Shown here piece by piece: positions 39,134-49,659 of a stretch of DNA of 64,000 bases. The translations under genes and the position numbers were made by a program. The stretch is from positions 248,001 to 312,000 of the forward strand of contig NC_035926.1 in NCBI RefSeq assembly GCF_000348985.1. The letters run 5' to 3'. Each line of letters starts with the position of its first letter. The first letter of the stretch is position 1. Source of the DNA: Huiozyma naganishii CBS 8797 (lineage: Eukaryota > Ascomycota > Saccharomycetes > Saccharomycetales > Saccharomycetaceae). The notes under the pieces are model-generated. The model saw only the letters and a list, made by a program, of their open reading frames with translations. It was not told the DNA's origin and searched no databases.

Positions 39134-40803
39134 AATGGGCAGATAAATGATACTGCGATAAAATCTTTGCTCCGTCTTTTATAATATATGAAAGGAGCGT
39201 TTCTTTCCATAGAAGAGAGTATAGCTCAACATTCATTTCGCACACAAGAGTACGTCTGCAAGAAGATATGTTACCTTCTTAATCAGAGTTTGCCCACATA
39301 TCTGCGTTTGCTACTTATCATATTTCTCTCATTCCTGCTTTTTTTGCTTCGTCCGCCAAACTTAATCTTTTAACAAAAAATCGACAACTAACACACATGA
39401 AACATTTTGCTAAATTTCGTACAACAAGATATTCCAAAGAATTAAAAATTACGTTAAAAGTGATGAAAGCAATTATAAATTACTTTTTAATCATGTGAAT
39501 AATAATTATTTTTTAATAATTAGAAATAATATTTGATTGTTTAATATGTTTATGTCATTTTGAATTAAAAAGCAGTTTTACTTATTAAATTATTGTCACT
39601 ATTTAGTTTTTGTGCAATTGTATTTGCAGGTTTTTTTTTTGTGCAAAATCTAGGATTAGCCAGTGTAAGTTTCTAAGACTATAAAGGATGTTTTTGACTT
39701 CGGGAGACATAGTGTATATGATAAGTGACGCACTAAGTCACCTTCTTATATATTGTACATAAGTGGCCGAAGACGTAAGGTCCTTATCCAACAGAAAACT
39801 TCTTTTGCTATATCTCAGTTTGTGTCGGCATACTTTATCTGTCCCGTGCCATTCGTAATTGATGATGTGTCACAGGTTTACTTCCTGCGCCCCGTCGCAA
39901 CAGCCAGTATTTATGCCAAAGCATTTCGACATCTAATCATCTTGTACTAAGATAATAAATTAATGGAATGCTAAAGATGGACTCTAGTCTTCACAGTCTG
40001 AAAGACCTACAGCAGTTAAGAATATTCGGAAATAAAAACTGAACCGTCCGCGTGCTGTTGGTCAGTAGGTTGGGAATGTTGGGAATTATAAGCTGAGGTG
40101 CCCATTTGGAGTTGTCAAGTAAACAATGTTCACCTGGACAATCCAAAAGGAAACCGACGTTTCGTTAATGTACATTAGTTATACTTGTGTAATTCCTTTT
40201 AACAGACTGCACAATATCGGTAAATGATTAGTCAATAGAGCAAACACTGTTCACTAATACACCATCTAATATGTCTCTGTTGAATGCTGTGCGTGCTCCT
40301 GTGAGAGATCTGATGTAGTAGCAACGGTTACACCATTCCATGAAACATTAGATAAGCATGAGGGATACAAGGTGTCCTCCACAGTACACCGTTCCAAAAA
40401 GGTGACTGGTGATGGAACCAGTAGGGTCGTGTAAACCGATAACTGTAAACCAAGTTCTATGAAAAGGTACATAAATTGTTCTGTAAAACTATTAGAAAGT
40501 GATCTCAACTACAACCCTTTGCATGGAAGCTTTTCTTAGAGTTCCTGTAAGATAATCATGTTCTGATTATATATCTCAACACCATCTTCAGCCCCTCAAA
40601 ATAATCGCTGTAGAAAGAATATTCCTGTACCTCATATCAACTTGTGCGTGCGTATTGAATATCTGCCCTATTTCTTCAGCTGCCCATGAAACCAGGGAAT
40701 CAACAATTGTGCCCTGTACCGTGAATAAGAGTCTTGATAGCTGTGTGAGTGGAATCACACCTTAGATATCGTTATCACCATTGAGAAACTACCAGATTGT
40801 CCA
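39134..40803. other. Gene-poor region with AT-rich tract and a decayed repeat
   Basis: 39380-39640 is very AT-rich. At about 40266-40560 the reverse strand contains a coding-like relic (LQLSVYTTLLVPSPV and ending SQEHAQHSTETY) that resembles the sequence at about 59770-60010 on the other strand, which itself continues into segment D. About 40620-40740 (reverse) also reads DSLVSWAAEEIGQIFNTHAQ before stops. These are probably remains of one decayed element or gene of unknown kind. No intact gene is seen. Confidence 0.4.
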
Positions 40804-41301
40804 CTAACGTTTTTTGAAGCCTGGTGGAGGTTGGAACTTTTTTACTGATACAGTATCACTGTTATCACTGCGCATTATACCATTACGTTTACCATTAGAA
40901 TTTTGAACTTGTTGTTTCAAGACTTTCCCTGCTTTCTTTTTATTTAGGTTTCTTTCTTTTATCAGCTTTTTCTTTGCTGACTTTTTCTGTTCTAACCGTT
41001 CCCTCTTTGTCAGTTGTGGCGTATCCTCTACTGTAGTGGACAATATTTGTTCACCTCTTAGGATAGTCAAACCCAATACTCTTTTCTCAATCTTGACATC
41101 TTTTGTGTTCCCCTGCCTGATTTTCATCTGTTGAGATTTAGGAATTCTTTCCTCCACGCACTCATTCAAAACAAGATTCATATGCTTGTCAAAAGCCAAC
41201 ATTTCTCCAATGTATGAACGCCCATCCTGTGTGAGGACTCTCAGTTTATAATTTATTAGGTCAGGCAATTGACTGTTTTGTTTCACGCTAACTCCCGACA
41301 T
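40804..41301 (-). CDS. SMB1: Spliceosomal Sm protein B
   Basis: 165 residues (S. cerevisiae about 196). The Sm1 motif (about 14-45, KLRVLTQDGRSYIGEMLAFD, followed by HMNLVLNECVEERI) and Sm2 (about 71-82, RVLGLTILRGEQI) are clear. A Lys/Arg-rich tail follows, as in yeast SmB. The protein is part of the heptameric ring on U1, U2, U4 and U5 snRNAs. Divergent from CHZ1, as YER029C and YER030W are in S. cerevisiae. The shorter tail is the only difference of note. Confidence 0.95.
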   Translation of the reverse strand: MSGVSVKQNSQLPDLINYKLRVLTQDGRSYIGEMLAFDKHMNLVLNECVEERIPKSQQMKIRQGNTKDVKIEKRVLGLTILRGEQILSTTVEDTPQLTKRERLEQKKSAKKKLIKERNLNKKKAGKVLKQQVQNSNGKRNGIMRSDNSDTVSVKKFQPPPGFKKR

Positions 41302-41644
41302 GTGGTTTAACGTGGAAAAAGTAAAAGTCTACTAGTGAGATTGGTTATGCAGTACGGTACGTGTGTGCGAAGGTTCAAAGTTTTTGTCCACGCCAGTTCT
41401 TCTTACCAGAACATAAAAGATCGCTGAAATTTTTTTTGTTTTTATTTTTTTTATTTTTTTATTTTTTTTCCCTTCTTCTTGTTCAACTGAGTACATCTTC
41501 TTACTTGGAAGTCGATTAAACGGAAGTTGTAATCGCGTACACGTACAGTGTAGTGATTGAAGAAAGTTATTAGGGTGTTTCGTTTTTCACGTTCCTGATA
41601 ATTTATCCTTTTTCTTCTTTGCACATCCCTAAATACTTAACAAT

Positions 41645-42142
41645 ATGGTAGTCGAAAAGAAAGATACGGTTGTTAATGAGAGAGAGAAAGAAGTGAACAA
41701 AGTTGACACTACTAAACCCGCTACGGAATCCTCCGAAATCACGAAAAAAAGTAAAAGAACAAGAAGGAGGAACTACGATGACTACGATGCTGAGGTGAAC
41801 AAAGACGAACAAGACTCGAAGAAACAGAAACAAAAGGGGACTGTATCGGACCAAACTAAAGCAACCTCTACAAATCTAGGTGACGATGACGATGACGATG
41901 ACGACGACGATTCTGATATTGACGATGCCAAATTAGACCAATTTGTTGGTGTAGAGGAGGAAGACGAAGACGATCTAGCTGAAATTGACACTTCAAACAT
42001 TATCACTGGTGGTAGAAGAACCCGCGGGAAGATTATCGATTACAAGAAAACAGCGAAAGAATTGGACGCTAAATCCGGTGGGACGAGCACTACAGGTGAT
42101 ACTGAGGAGGAAGAGACAGATGACGCGGACTTCAAGGCGTAA
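41645..42142 (+). CDS. CHZ1: H2A.Z-H2B histone chaperone
   Basis: 165 residues, highly charged and probably disordered alone. An uninterrupted Asp tract (about 81-90) is followed by the CHZ motif, TSNIITGGRRTRGKIIDYKK (about 117-136), which identifies the family. A C-terminal acidic tail ends the protein. Chz1 binds H2A.Z-H2B and delivers it to the SWR1 complex. The neighbour pair SMB1-CHZ1 matches S. cerevisiae. YPT31 (YER031C), the next gene there, is missing here, presumably because a YPT32-type copy suffices elsewhere. Confidence 0.93.
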   Translation: MVVEKKDTVVNEREKEVNKVDTTKPATESSEITKKSKRTRRRNYDDYDAEVNKDEQDSKKQKQKGTVSDQTKATSTNLGDDDDDDDDDDSDIDDAKLDQFVGVEEEDEDDLAEIDTSNIITGGRRTRGKIIDYKKTAKELDAKSGGTSTTGDTEEEETDDADFKA

Positions 42143-43215
42143 TTCCCCGAAGCGAAAATTGACAGTTGCTTATAGGGTATAGGTTAGGTACTATTTGCTA
42201 CATTTCTTTTTCTTTTTTTAGTTTATTTTTGTATTATTTCTCTCCCTGTGTTTCTCTTTCCTTCTCATGCAGGAGGGAAAAGAAGCACTATCAAGAATAC
42301 TAAACGTAAGATAGCGATGGCCCGATATCTTGTAATTTGCTGTTTTGAGGTAAATAAATATTTCTTTCCACACTCCGGAAGGCATTTTATCCCAGACACC
42401 CCAGGTACTAAAATCGACCCCCCCGTTTCTTGCTGCGATGTCACACGGTTGACTTCATGGACGAAAACGGCAACCGAAGTGAATCTAGAAGGAAAAAACC
42501 CTAAGAAGCGAGAATGGGATGAGGTGATGAAGTTCGAGACAATGCGAAAAAAGAAAGAGAAAGTGTAGTGTATTACCCGAAGATGGAGAGTGAAAAGGCG
42601 CGGCAGAAACAGGAACCTGATGTTCTGGAAGGGACTTTATTAAAGAGGAAAAAGGGGGGTGTAACCCCAGACATCACACCTTAGAGTATGGAGGGGAGTC
42701 CGTACGATTCAGCCCCGGTATACCTTCCAATTTCTATACATTATCCCAATCAGGTAAACGTGTAAACAGAAGAGGAAACTGGAAAAATTTAATGTACAGG
42801 CACGCTTAAATCACACTATAGTAAAATTGCACTTTAAAGAAACTTATTCAACTTCTCCATATATTTCTTTCTTTTCTATCTTTCAAAAATACATCCAGAA
42901 GCTCGGTTGACTATCGTTAGTTGACTTAACCCAGCATCTTGCATCCTTTCCATTCACAGGGTGACTGGGTGAGAAGGGAAAAGTTGGAATAATTCAAGGA
43001 AGGAGTTTAACAAAAACAAAAAGAAGTTTTTTTTTCTATTTTTCAGCCTTAACGAAAAAGAAAGATTTGTACATATAACCATTTGCTAATTACAATTTTT
43101 CAACCTTAACAACAAGGTTGCCTTTCTCCCTATATAGCTTAGTTGCTGAATACGCTTTGACAGGAGAAAAAATACCATTAAGAATAACAACATCTTTACT
43201 CGAGCACCAAATAGA
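42143..43215. other. Long intergenic region CHZ1-FIR1
   Basis: 1,073 bp where YPT31 would be expected by gene order. I see no GTPase motif on either strand, so the gene is fully gone. A 106-codon frame at 42248 begins with GTG and has no coding character. Pyrimidine-rich tracts before 43.2 kb fit the FIR1 promoter. Confidence 0.45.
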
Positions 43216-45738
43216 ATGAGCAGTAGCAAGTTGTCTACGCCTCGAAGGGAGCTGCTCTTTGGAAGAGAGGATATTCCAGAGCTCTCGCACAACGAGTTTA
43301 GAGTATCTTTTTCTAAAAGGTGGCGGGACGATTCATACAGCTCACACTCGAATACACAACAGAGCAAACCAGAATTGGTGTCACCAAAGGGACAGGTTAG
43401 ATTCTCAATACCGGATATAACTGAGAACAGTAACGATATGGAAGCGGATCTGCCCCCCGTGGTATCTTCTCCAACTAGAATTGTCTTTCCCAACGAGGAC
43501 ACTACCTTTACATCTAATAGGTCCGTTGGAACACCACCACGTGGAGGGAGAACTCCACTTTCTAGACCTCGTTCAGACGTGATGGGGTACGTGGTAGATA
43601 TGCATTCTAAAGTTATGATCAAGATACCTGAATTGCAGTGGAGCCCCCATGATCACAGAGAAGGGAATAATGGTACAGAACGACATAGTGGTGCTGACAA
43701 GATACGGGAGAACTCTACCAACTTTGTTCCAAGACATAGAATGACAAAATCATTACAATCTGTTCTATCGCAAACAGTCGATGAGTATAGCGTACCTTGC
43801 ACCAATGATGGTGATCTATTGCATCAAAGGAATAAGAGTGCTGACGAGTTGTCTCTCGATGCAATGTCGCCGTCGCACGTTGGCGACCATACTGGGCTTC
43901 ACAGTGCACGATCCTTGTCGCCGCGGAGGAATAGCAACTCTAGAGGGAATCTTTACTTGAGCTCCGATTCTCCTATCAACAAATACAAGGTTCCGATACC
44001 GTTAGAGATCAATCTACCTCCTTATCTGTCAAAGGCAAATGCGAACAAGAATACAAAGAGGAACAGTCTGATATTTGATGGTAAGGGTTATAGTCAGTAT
44101 AACGGCGATGCATTATCAGAGGAGGAGAGCGATTCTGAGGTGGCTTTAGAGAACGAAGAAAATACTACATCAGAGGGACTATCCACTCTAATAAAGGACG
44201 ATTCAATCCCTTCTGCCACATACGATATTTCCTATGATGTTGATGCAGAGGAGGCAGACTGGCTATTAGGAATTGATAAAGAGGCCAATGTGAACCTGAA
44301 ATTACAGAACAAAAACTTAACCAAAAAAAACAAGCTACCTGCATTGCCGTTACCTTCTTCTCAGAGGTCAAAAGACTATCCTTCGAAAACTGACGCCAGC
44401 GGCAAGCATGGAACATCTGCTCCACCCACTAGGAGTTTCCATGGAGATAATATTCTTTCAAACGACTGTGTGTCGCCAACAACATCGAGATATTGTAGGG
44501 AGGAGACAAATGAGTCGCTGAATATACTGGCAACGCCTTCTAGATCCATTATAATACCAGATCTTGATGAACAGCTAGGACAGACCCCACGTAGCGAGGC
44601 GAAATCGCCGAATGGGACGCTGAAGTTCTTCGAGAAATTCAACTCACTAGGCACTAGTAGTTACGATGAAAACGTATCCCCAACAGCCAAACAGAACTTT
44701 CCATTAACAGATGTTTTGAACACTTCATTCAAATTTCCCAACATGCGCGTAGAAAAGCAACAACAAAACAAAAATAATCAGATAGAGATAGACGATAACT
44801 TCCAAAAGGTAGCACCCGTATCAGAGCAGTTTGAAAAGAGAAGAAAGAGTTTACAAGCCGCTCAACACGAGGGTCTCCTGTCTCCAAACAGACAGGGATT
44901 TGGAAATACGCACAGAAGAAGCCAGAGCGTTTACACAATCAATTTTTGGGACACTACTGGGAAAAATAACACCTCTGAAGACGTATTAGTCGATGCGACG
45001 TCGACACCCCCAAGGTTTTCAAGAAATTCCAGGGGTACTATTGGATTGAGCCCACATCACCCAAAACTGCCTTATGAGTTAGGTCTCAACTCTGGAGTAC
45101 ACCTCGATGGTAGAGGGCAATCAGACCCTTCACACGTTACAAAAAAGCCACCAATGATGCCACTCTCTGAAATTAGGGAATCTGAAGAGATAAGGCCGCT
45201 TTCGTCTTTCAATTCGTTCTCTAGGCCTGTGGTACCATATGTCGATTTTCCAATAACCAAGGACATCAAATCAAAAAAGAATCAAATAAACCTACTCTCT
45301 CCTACCAGGCAGCTATCAAATAGCGAAAGTACCCAGTCATCCTCAACGAATTCTCAATTCTCCCAAAAAAGTGCTAGAACTGATATCACCGGATACTCCT
45401 ACCTGGGCCATCAAGCAGAAGACTTTGGATCGACACCAGTGAAGGCATTTCCACAGTTCAGCGGTGCTTCTGATGAAGATGATTTTAAAATTGTCAAGGA
45501 GAGACGAGACGATGGGAAAATAGTTGAAGTAATAGTTTTGGAAGACGATTTTGAAGAAAAAGTTGATGGTGCGAGAGCGAAATCTTTAAGTGACACAACA
45601 CCGAAACGAATGCTCAGAGGTTCAAAAAATTCAAAACTCAGGGAGACATCCCCTGCTAGATTTGGTAATGTTTTGTCTATATGCGAACAAACCGCAGTGG
45701 AAGCGAGAAACACGATATACGAACTGGCCGGAAAATAA
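43216..45738 (+). CDS. FIR1: Fir1-like protein (Fir1/Aim44 family)
   Basis: 840 residues (S. cerevisiae about 876). Mostly disordered, Ser/Asn/Pro-rich, with many SP and TP sites (for example LLSPTRQL, GLSPHHPKLP) that fit cyclin-dependent phosphorylation. The best conserved part is the C-terminal end, FKIVKERRDDGKIVEVIVLE followed by a basic stretch and SICEQTAVEARNTIYEL. Family knowledge: Fir1 and its duplicate Aim44 act at the bud neck in control of abscission and septin-linked events. Assignment rests on position between CHZ1 and ZRG8 and on orientation, as for YER032W, plus the C-terminal block; the AIM44 paralogue is less likely. Confidence 0.75.
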   Translation: MSSSKLSTPRRELLFGREDIPELSHNEFRVSFSKRWRDDSYSSHSNTQQSKPELVSPKGQVRFSIPDITENSNDMEADLPPVVSSPTRIVFPNEDTTFTSNRSVGTPPRGGRTPLSRPRSDVMGYVVDMHSKVMIKIPELQWSPHDHREGNNGTERHSGADKIRENSTNFVPRHRMTKSLQSVLSQTVDEYSVPCTNDGDLLHQRNKSADELSLDAMSPSHVGDHTGLHSARSLSPRRNSNSRGNLYLSSDSPINKYKVPIPLEINLPPYLSKANANKNTKRNSLIFDGKGYSQYNGDALSEEESDSEVALENEENTTSEGLSTLIKDDSIPSATYDISYDVDAEEADWLLGIDKEANVNLKLQNKNLTKKNKLPALPLPSSQRSKDYPSKTDASGKHGTSAPPTRSFHGDNILSNDCVSPTTSRYCREETNESLNILATPSRSIIIPDLDEQLGQTPRSEAKSPNGTLKFFEKFNSLGTSSYDENVSPTAKQNFPLTDVLNTSFKFPNMRVEKQQQNKNNQIEIDDNFQKVAPVSEQFEKRRKSLQAAQHEGLLSPNRQGFGNTHRRSQSVYTINFWDTTGKNNTSEDVLVDATSTPPRFSRNSRGTIGLSPHHPKLPYELGLNSGVHLDGRGQSDPSHVTKKPPMMPLSEIRESEEIRPLSSFNSFSRPVVPYVDFPITKDIKSKKNQINLLSPTRQLSNSESTQSSSTNSQFSQKSARTDITGYSYLGHQAEDFGSTPVKAFPQFSGASDEDDFKIVKERRDDGKIVEVIVLEDDFEEKVDGARAKSLSDTTPKRMLRGSKNSKLRETSPARFGNVLSICEQTAVEARNTIYELAGK

Positions 45739-46023
45739 GGTCGAGGATTAATACCAAAGGGACTTTTTAAGTGCATTACTCGACGGTAGTGTCTATCTTA
45801 ATTGATTTCATCATCGATGGGGCAGCGAAAGGTGAAAAGATGTCGCATATATTAGTAGGTTAGACTATTCTTAGGACTGGATAAACATACGAACTAAATA
45901 AAATAATGGTCATCTGCATAGATAAGCCAGGCGATTAATAGAAGGAATGATTTGTTGTCACGACTTTATATAAGCTGCAGAATGCTGCTTTCTTTCAACA
46001 AAACTAAGTTATATCTATGTGTA

Positions 46024-48645
46024 TTATTTATTTCCCCTAGGGGAGTTAGTCATTGTGGGAGACTCCTGAATGGGACTCAAAAAATGACAACTTGTGGATG
46101 AGTAGTTTGGCGAGGGTTTTGGATACGTATTAGAAGTAGGGGTGCTGATAGAGTCGTCGGTTGGCGATAATGTTGGTGAATGCGGCGGAGTTTTGTTGTC
46201 TTGTATACTTTGCGTTAAATGGTCACTGTCAAAAAATGTGACAGTTTTATCACTAAGTTCCAGTCTACTGTTAATGGGGGTAGTTTCTTTCGAGGCGCCG
46301 ATGGGTTTCCCTTGATAACTATGCGTAGCCTTAAAACTCATCGGGGATGTGCCATAATTATTGCGAGATCTAGATCTTAGTGTGCTACGTCGAGTGCCTG
46401 TTTCGCCAAACTCATAGTCTTCGGGGACGATATTAATTTCATCCAAGTCATATTCGTCATCTTTCAATGCCTTTCTTTGGTTATTGTATTCATCTTCTTC
46501 TGTCTCATCAATAAAGTACAAAAATCGGGTTGAGTCTGGCACTTCAGAATCCAAATTACAACTCAAATCATGATATTTCAGTCCATGAGACCGAGCGGGG
46601 GGTGGCAGGCTCTGGGGGGTAGGACTTCTCAGTTCACGGTGCGGTGAAAATACATGAGAAGGCTGAAACGGGGTCTGAAGGGTAGTCTCTTCAGATAGGT
46701 TGAGAAGCACCTCGTGCAAACTGGAGTCTTTCGAAAGGGGGTCTGGTATTTGCCTGTTTGGGGAAGGAACAGTAAGGTGCTGATCGTTTTCGTCATCAAA
46801 TAATTCAAACAAATCTCGGTACATTACTTTCGAGCCCTCTTCTTTCCTTTCAGTCTGGTGAGTACTATGCGGTGGGATATACGGTTTCTGTTTACTAAGG
46901 AGCATCCATGGTTTAGGTGATGAATCTGTTACAAGTTCGTTTTCTTCGCTTAGAGGCTCATCACTGTCATCATCAGATAAAGCAAAAAGATCGCCGTATT
47001 TCTTGAGTGGAGCAGAAGGTATTGAAGGTTTTAATGGTTTTGCGCCGTTGTATCCTTCCGTGTTGTCATTGATAGCCACCTCAGATTTGTGAGACTGGAC
47101 GTCTGAGCTATCTTCGTCATCAGATAAACTGAATAGATCATTGTACGAGCTTATCTTCGTAGTAGATATATCTTTTGGTGTTTCACTGGCAGTTCGAAAA
47201 GCTTGCGTATTTGTAGAAATGTCTTCGCTCGTGTTTTCATTATTTTCGTCATCGGAGAGGTCAAAAAGATCATCATACTTCGAAATATTTTTATTCCTAC
47301 TCTCTAAAGTGGAAGGGATGCCTCCTTCATCTTCTGCTGTATGGGGTGTATTCACTGCAGGATCATTTTGCGGTGAGATGACATCATTGGCTTGTAAAGA
47401 AGTATCCCTTACGCCAAGCACATTTTGTGATTTCCTTGCAAGAGCCTTGAGTTCCTCAAGAATATTGTCATTGTCCAAGTTCATGTCTTCATCAAAGTTC
47501 TCATCCTCATATAGATCGTCAATATAAACTTTCTCGCCTTCTACTTCCTCATCTTCGGGTTTTGGATAGTATTTTACTGAAGAGGTCCTACCGTTTAATT
47601 TGGATACCTCGAAAGAAAATTCAGAGTCTGTCGTTGATTCTTCGTCTGAACTTCCACTTAAAGTTTCATTTGGATGTTCCTCTTCGTCACTGGCTGGTTC
47701 CCTACTTTGTGTCCTTTTCAGTCGGAGTTTTCTTCGCGTAATATCTGTCCTTTCGCGTTTTATTGGTTCTTGAATAGTTATCTGGGGCAGCTCTACTTTT
47801 GAAATTTCATCCAAGTTCTTATCAGTAACGGTATTTTTGAAATTGACAAAGTCTACATCAGAATGGATTCTTGCTTGTCGGTTTTTATACTTTTGTTCCT
47901 TTGCTTTAGTCCGAGGAGTTGTCTCGTTGCTTTGAAGAGACTCACGATACGGTTTGTCTCTTTTGATATCTAGCACCTCTTCACGCCCACCGTTTAAGCT
48001 ATGTCGTTGTTCCTTGCTTTTAGGCTGTCTTACAGGTTGTGATAGGCCTTCATTCAACTTTATAACCTGTGTATGGTCGTTCATCAAGTCCGTAGATCCC
48101 CAAGAATGCGTTATCGTACCCTTTATTGCTGGCATCTCCTCAAAACCATCGCTATTTAATGCTGGTAATAGGGTGTTTCCATCGTTCGCATTCGCTACAG
48201 GCCCGTGTGATGATGGTGGACTATGAGTGATGGCTTTTTTATATCCGACACCGGACGATGCTGGCGGGCTTCCATGATTAGCGTTAGCCGACGCAGTGTA
48301 AGAACCGTTCAAGTTGGAATTCGATGTTCTTTTAAAAAGTTTAGCCGTAAGTATCGTTTTGTTCGCTAGTCTCTGGAAAGATTCAAAAGTAGGTGAATGT
48401 TTCGAAGGAGATATAGATTTACGATGAATCGATGGAGGAGGCGTCGTCTCCAACAGTTCTTGGGCAGTAATATTACTGAAAGGATCTATACCATTATCAA
48501 TGCTGCGTCTTTGGGGTGGTAGTGATGAAGGTGGAGTCGTACTGCCCCCAGCTGTGTTCGAAGTGTGTGCCCCTCTGGAGCCAGAACCACTATTAGTCAA
48601 GTCTGCTGAATCAGACTTTCTATGTGCATTTATGAAGGATCGCAT
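46024..48645 (-). CDS. ZRG8: Zrg8-like protein with repeated YxDLFxLSDDE motifs
   Basis: 873 residues from the ATG at 48645 (the preceding GTG is not used), against about 1,076 in S. cerevisiae. It starts MRSFINAHRKSDS, the conserved N-terminus. The rest is acidic, Ser-rich and disordered. Four copies of a YxDLFxLSDDE-type motif occur at about residues 453, 499, 548 and 608, with a decayed fifth (YHDLSCNLDSE) near 688. Family knowledge: Zrg8 is a zinc-regulated protein that goes to the bud with the RAM pathway and binds Ssd1. Gene order (YER033C type) supports the name. It is followed by GOT1, a join of two blocks that are on different chromosomes in S. cerevisiae. Confidence 0.8.
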   Translation of the reverse strand: MRSFINAHRKSDSADLTNSGSGSRGAHTSNTAGGSTTPPSSLPPQRRSIDNGIDPFSNITAQELLETTPPPSIHRKSISPSKHSPTFESFQRLANKTILTAKLFKRTSNSNLNGSYTASANANHGSPPASSGVGYKKAITHSPPSSHGPVANANDGNTLLPALNSDGFEEMPAIKGTITHSWGSTDLMNDHTQVIKLNEGLSQPVRQPKSKEQRHSLNGGREEVLDIKRDKPYRESLQSNETTPRTKAKEQKYKNRQARIHSDVDFVNFKNTVTDKNLDEISKVELPQITIQEPIKRERTDITRRKLRLKRTQSREPASDEEEHPNETLSGSSDEESTTDSEFSFEVSKLNGRTSSVKYYPKPEDEEVEGEKVYIDDLYEDENFDEDMNLDNDNILEELKALARKSQNVLGVRDTSLQANDVISPQNDPAVNTPHTAEDEGGIPSTLESRNKNISKYDDLFDLSDDENNENTSEDISTNTQAFRTASETPKDISTTKISSYNDLFSLSDDEDSSDVQSHKSEVAINDNTEGYNGAKPLKPSIPSAPLKKYGDLFALSDDDSDEPLSEENELVTDSSPKPWMLLSKQKPYIPPHSTHQTERKEEGSKVMYRDLFELFDDENDQHLTVPSPNRQIPDPLSKDSSLHEVLLNLSEETTLQTPFQPSHVFSPHRELRSPTPQSLPPPARSHGLKYHDLSCNLDSEVPDSTRFLYFIDETEEDEYNNQRKALKDDEYDLDEINIVPEDYEFGETGTRRSTLRSRSRNNYGTSPMSFKATHSYQGKPIGASKETTPINSRLELSDKTVTFFDSDHLTQSIQDNKTPPHSPTLSPTDDSISTPTSNTYPKPSPNYSSTSCHFLSPIQESPTMTNSPRGNK

Positions 48646-48944
48646 CACCCAGCCCCATGAATTAGTTTGACGTCACTGACAAAAAAAGTAGTTCTTGCGA
48701 GTCTCCTTCTAGTACTTGTTCTCGGGAAGATCTCACTAGTCTCAGGTCGAAGGCGTTGGATCGAGAACTGAATAATCGCTTCTAACGAATGGCCTTCTCT
48801 TTTGCCGTTTTTTGGTACATTTTGAAGGAAAAAAAGAAAATAAATAATGAACTTCGCCAAAGTACTTTATATTGGGGCAGTTACCGAAAACACGAGATAC
48901 GACCCTGTTGAGATCGAATATTACAAACCCAAGAAGCACAAGCG

Positions 48945-49496
48945 ATGTGGTTGAGTGAGTCCCAAAGTATGTTTTGAAGGATATCTTCATTTGTTAACGA
49001 ATTTGAAGCTGTTTTCTTCTCTTTTTTGATTATTTTTTAAGCTGATTTTACTAACGTGTTTTGGAGTACCGCGTACCGCGATAAACCGCTGTTTGCATTA
49101 GGATTTGGGGTTGCATTCACCTTTGGTGGGTTTCTGTTTTTTATGTTTGGTATAATAACATTTTTTGATAGGGCTCTGCTGGCATTGGGTAATATTCTGT
49201 TCTTAATTGGGTTGCTACTGATAATTGGTACCCAAAAGACCCTAGTATTTTTCACAAGACCCACGAAGAGGCGTGGGACTCTATTCTTTACCTTTGGGAT
49301 ACTTCTCATCCTCTTTAAATGGACTTTCACCGGATTTATCGTTGAAACAATCGGCATATTCGGCCTCTTCGGTGACTTCTTTGGTGTTGTAGTACAGTTT
49401 TTGAGATCCATGCCAATTATCGGACCAATTCTATCAATGCCACCTATTGCCCCGATTATTGATAGAATTGCAGGTGTTAGCGTTTTACCTGTGTAG
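48945..49496 (+). CDS. GOT1: Got1, Golgi traffic membrane protein; spliced gene
   Basis: Two exons: 48945-48966 and 49102-49496, giving 138 residues, the S. cerevisiae length. Exon 1 encodes MWLSESQ plus one base; the intron (135 nt) begins GTATGT, has TACTAAC at 49049-49055 and ends TAG at 49101. S. cerevisiae GOT1 has an intron in the same early position. Without splicing, the frame would begin at a non-conserved codon at 49056. The protein has four membrane helices and the motifs [13 protein letters not shown] and [14 protein letters not shown]. It acts in ER-to-Golgi and Golgi membrane traffic. HER2 follows convergently. Confidence 0.95.
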
Positions 49497-49659
49497 TTTA
49501 ATCGTTGAGAACTGGTCTCGCTGCCTGGATTTCAATTTACATGTAAGTAATCACTTAGACTGTTAGCATATACATAATCAACAATACCGTGGGGTGGAAG
49601 GACTCTCAGAAAGTGAATGATATTACAATACACATTATATACATGTTTCTGTTTTATCT

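Noticed and set aside
39490..39564. Possible point centromere: ATCATGTG, AT-rich tract, then TGTTTATGTCATTTTGAA
   Set aside because: The CDEI-like word has a mismatch, the AT-rich part is only about 49 bp, and the CDEIII-like word lacks the essential CCG. AT-rich intergenic DNA explains it.
40018..40042. CDEIII-like TTTCCGAA with T-rich preceding bases on the minus strand
   Set aside because: The core fits, but the adjacent DNA where an AT-rich CDEII should be is of mixed composition and no CDEI lies at the right distance.
42248..42568. 106-codon frame between CHZ1 and FIR1
   Set aside because: It starts with GTG, not used in yeast nuclear genes, and has no recognisable pattern.
49056..49101. 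Unspliced start of GOT1 at 49056
   Set aside because: The first 16 residues match nothing, lie between branch point and 3' splice site, and start at a non-ATG codon; the spliced form gives the conserved N-terminus.
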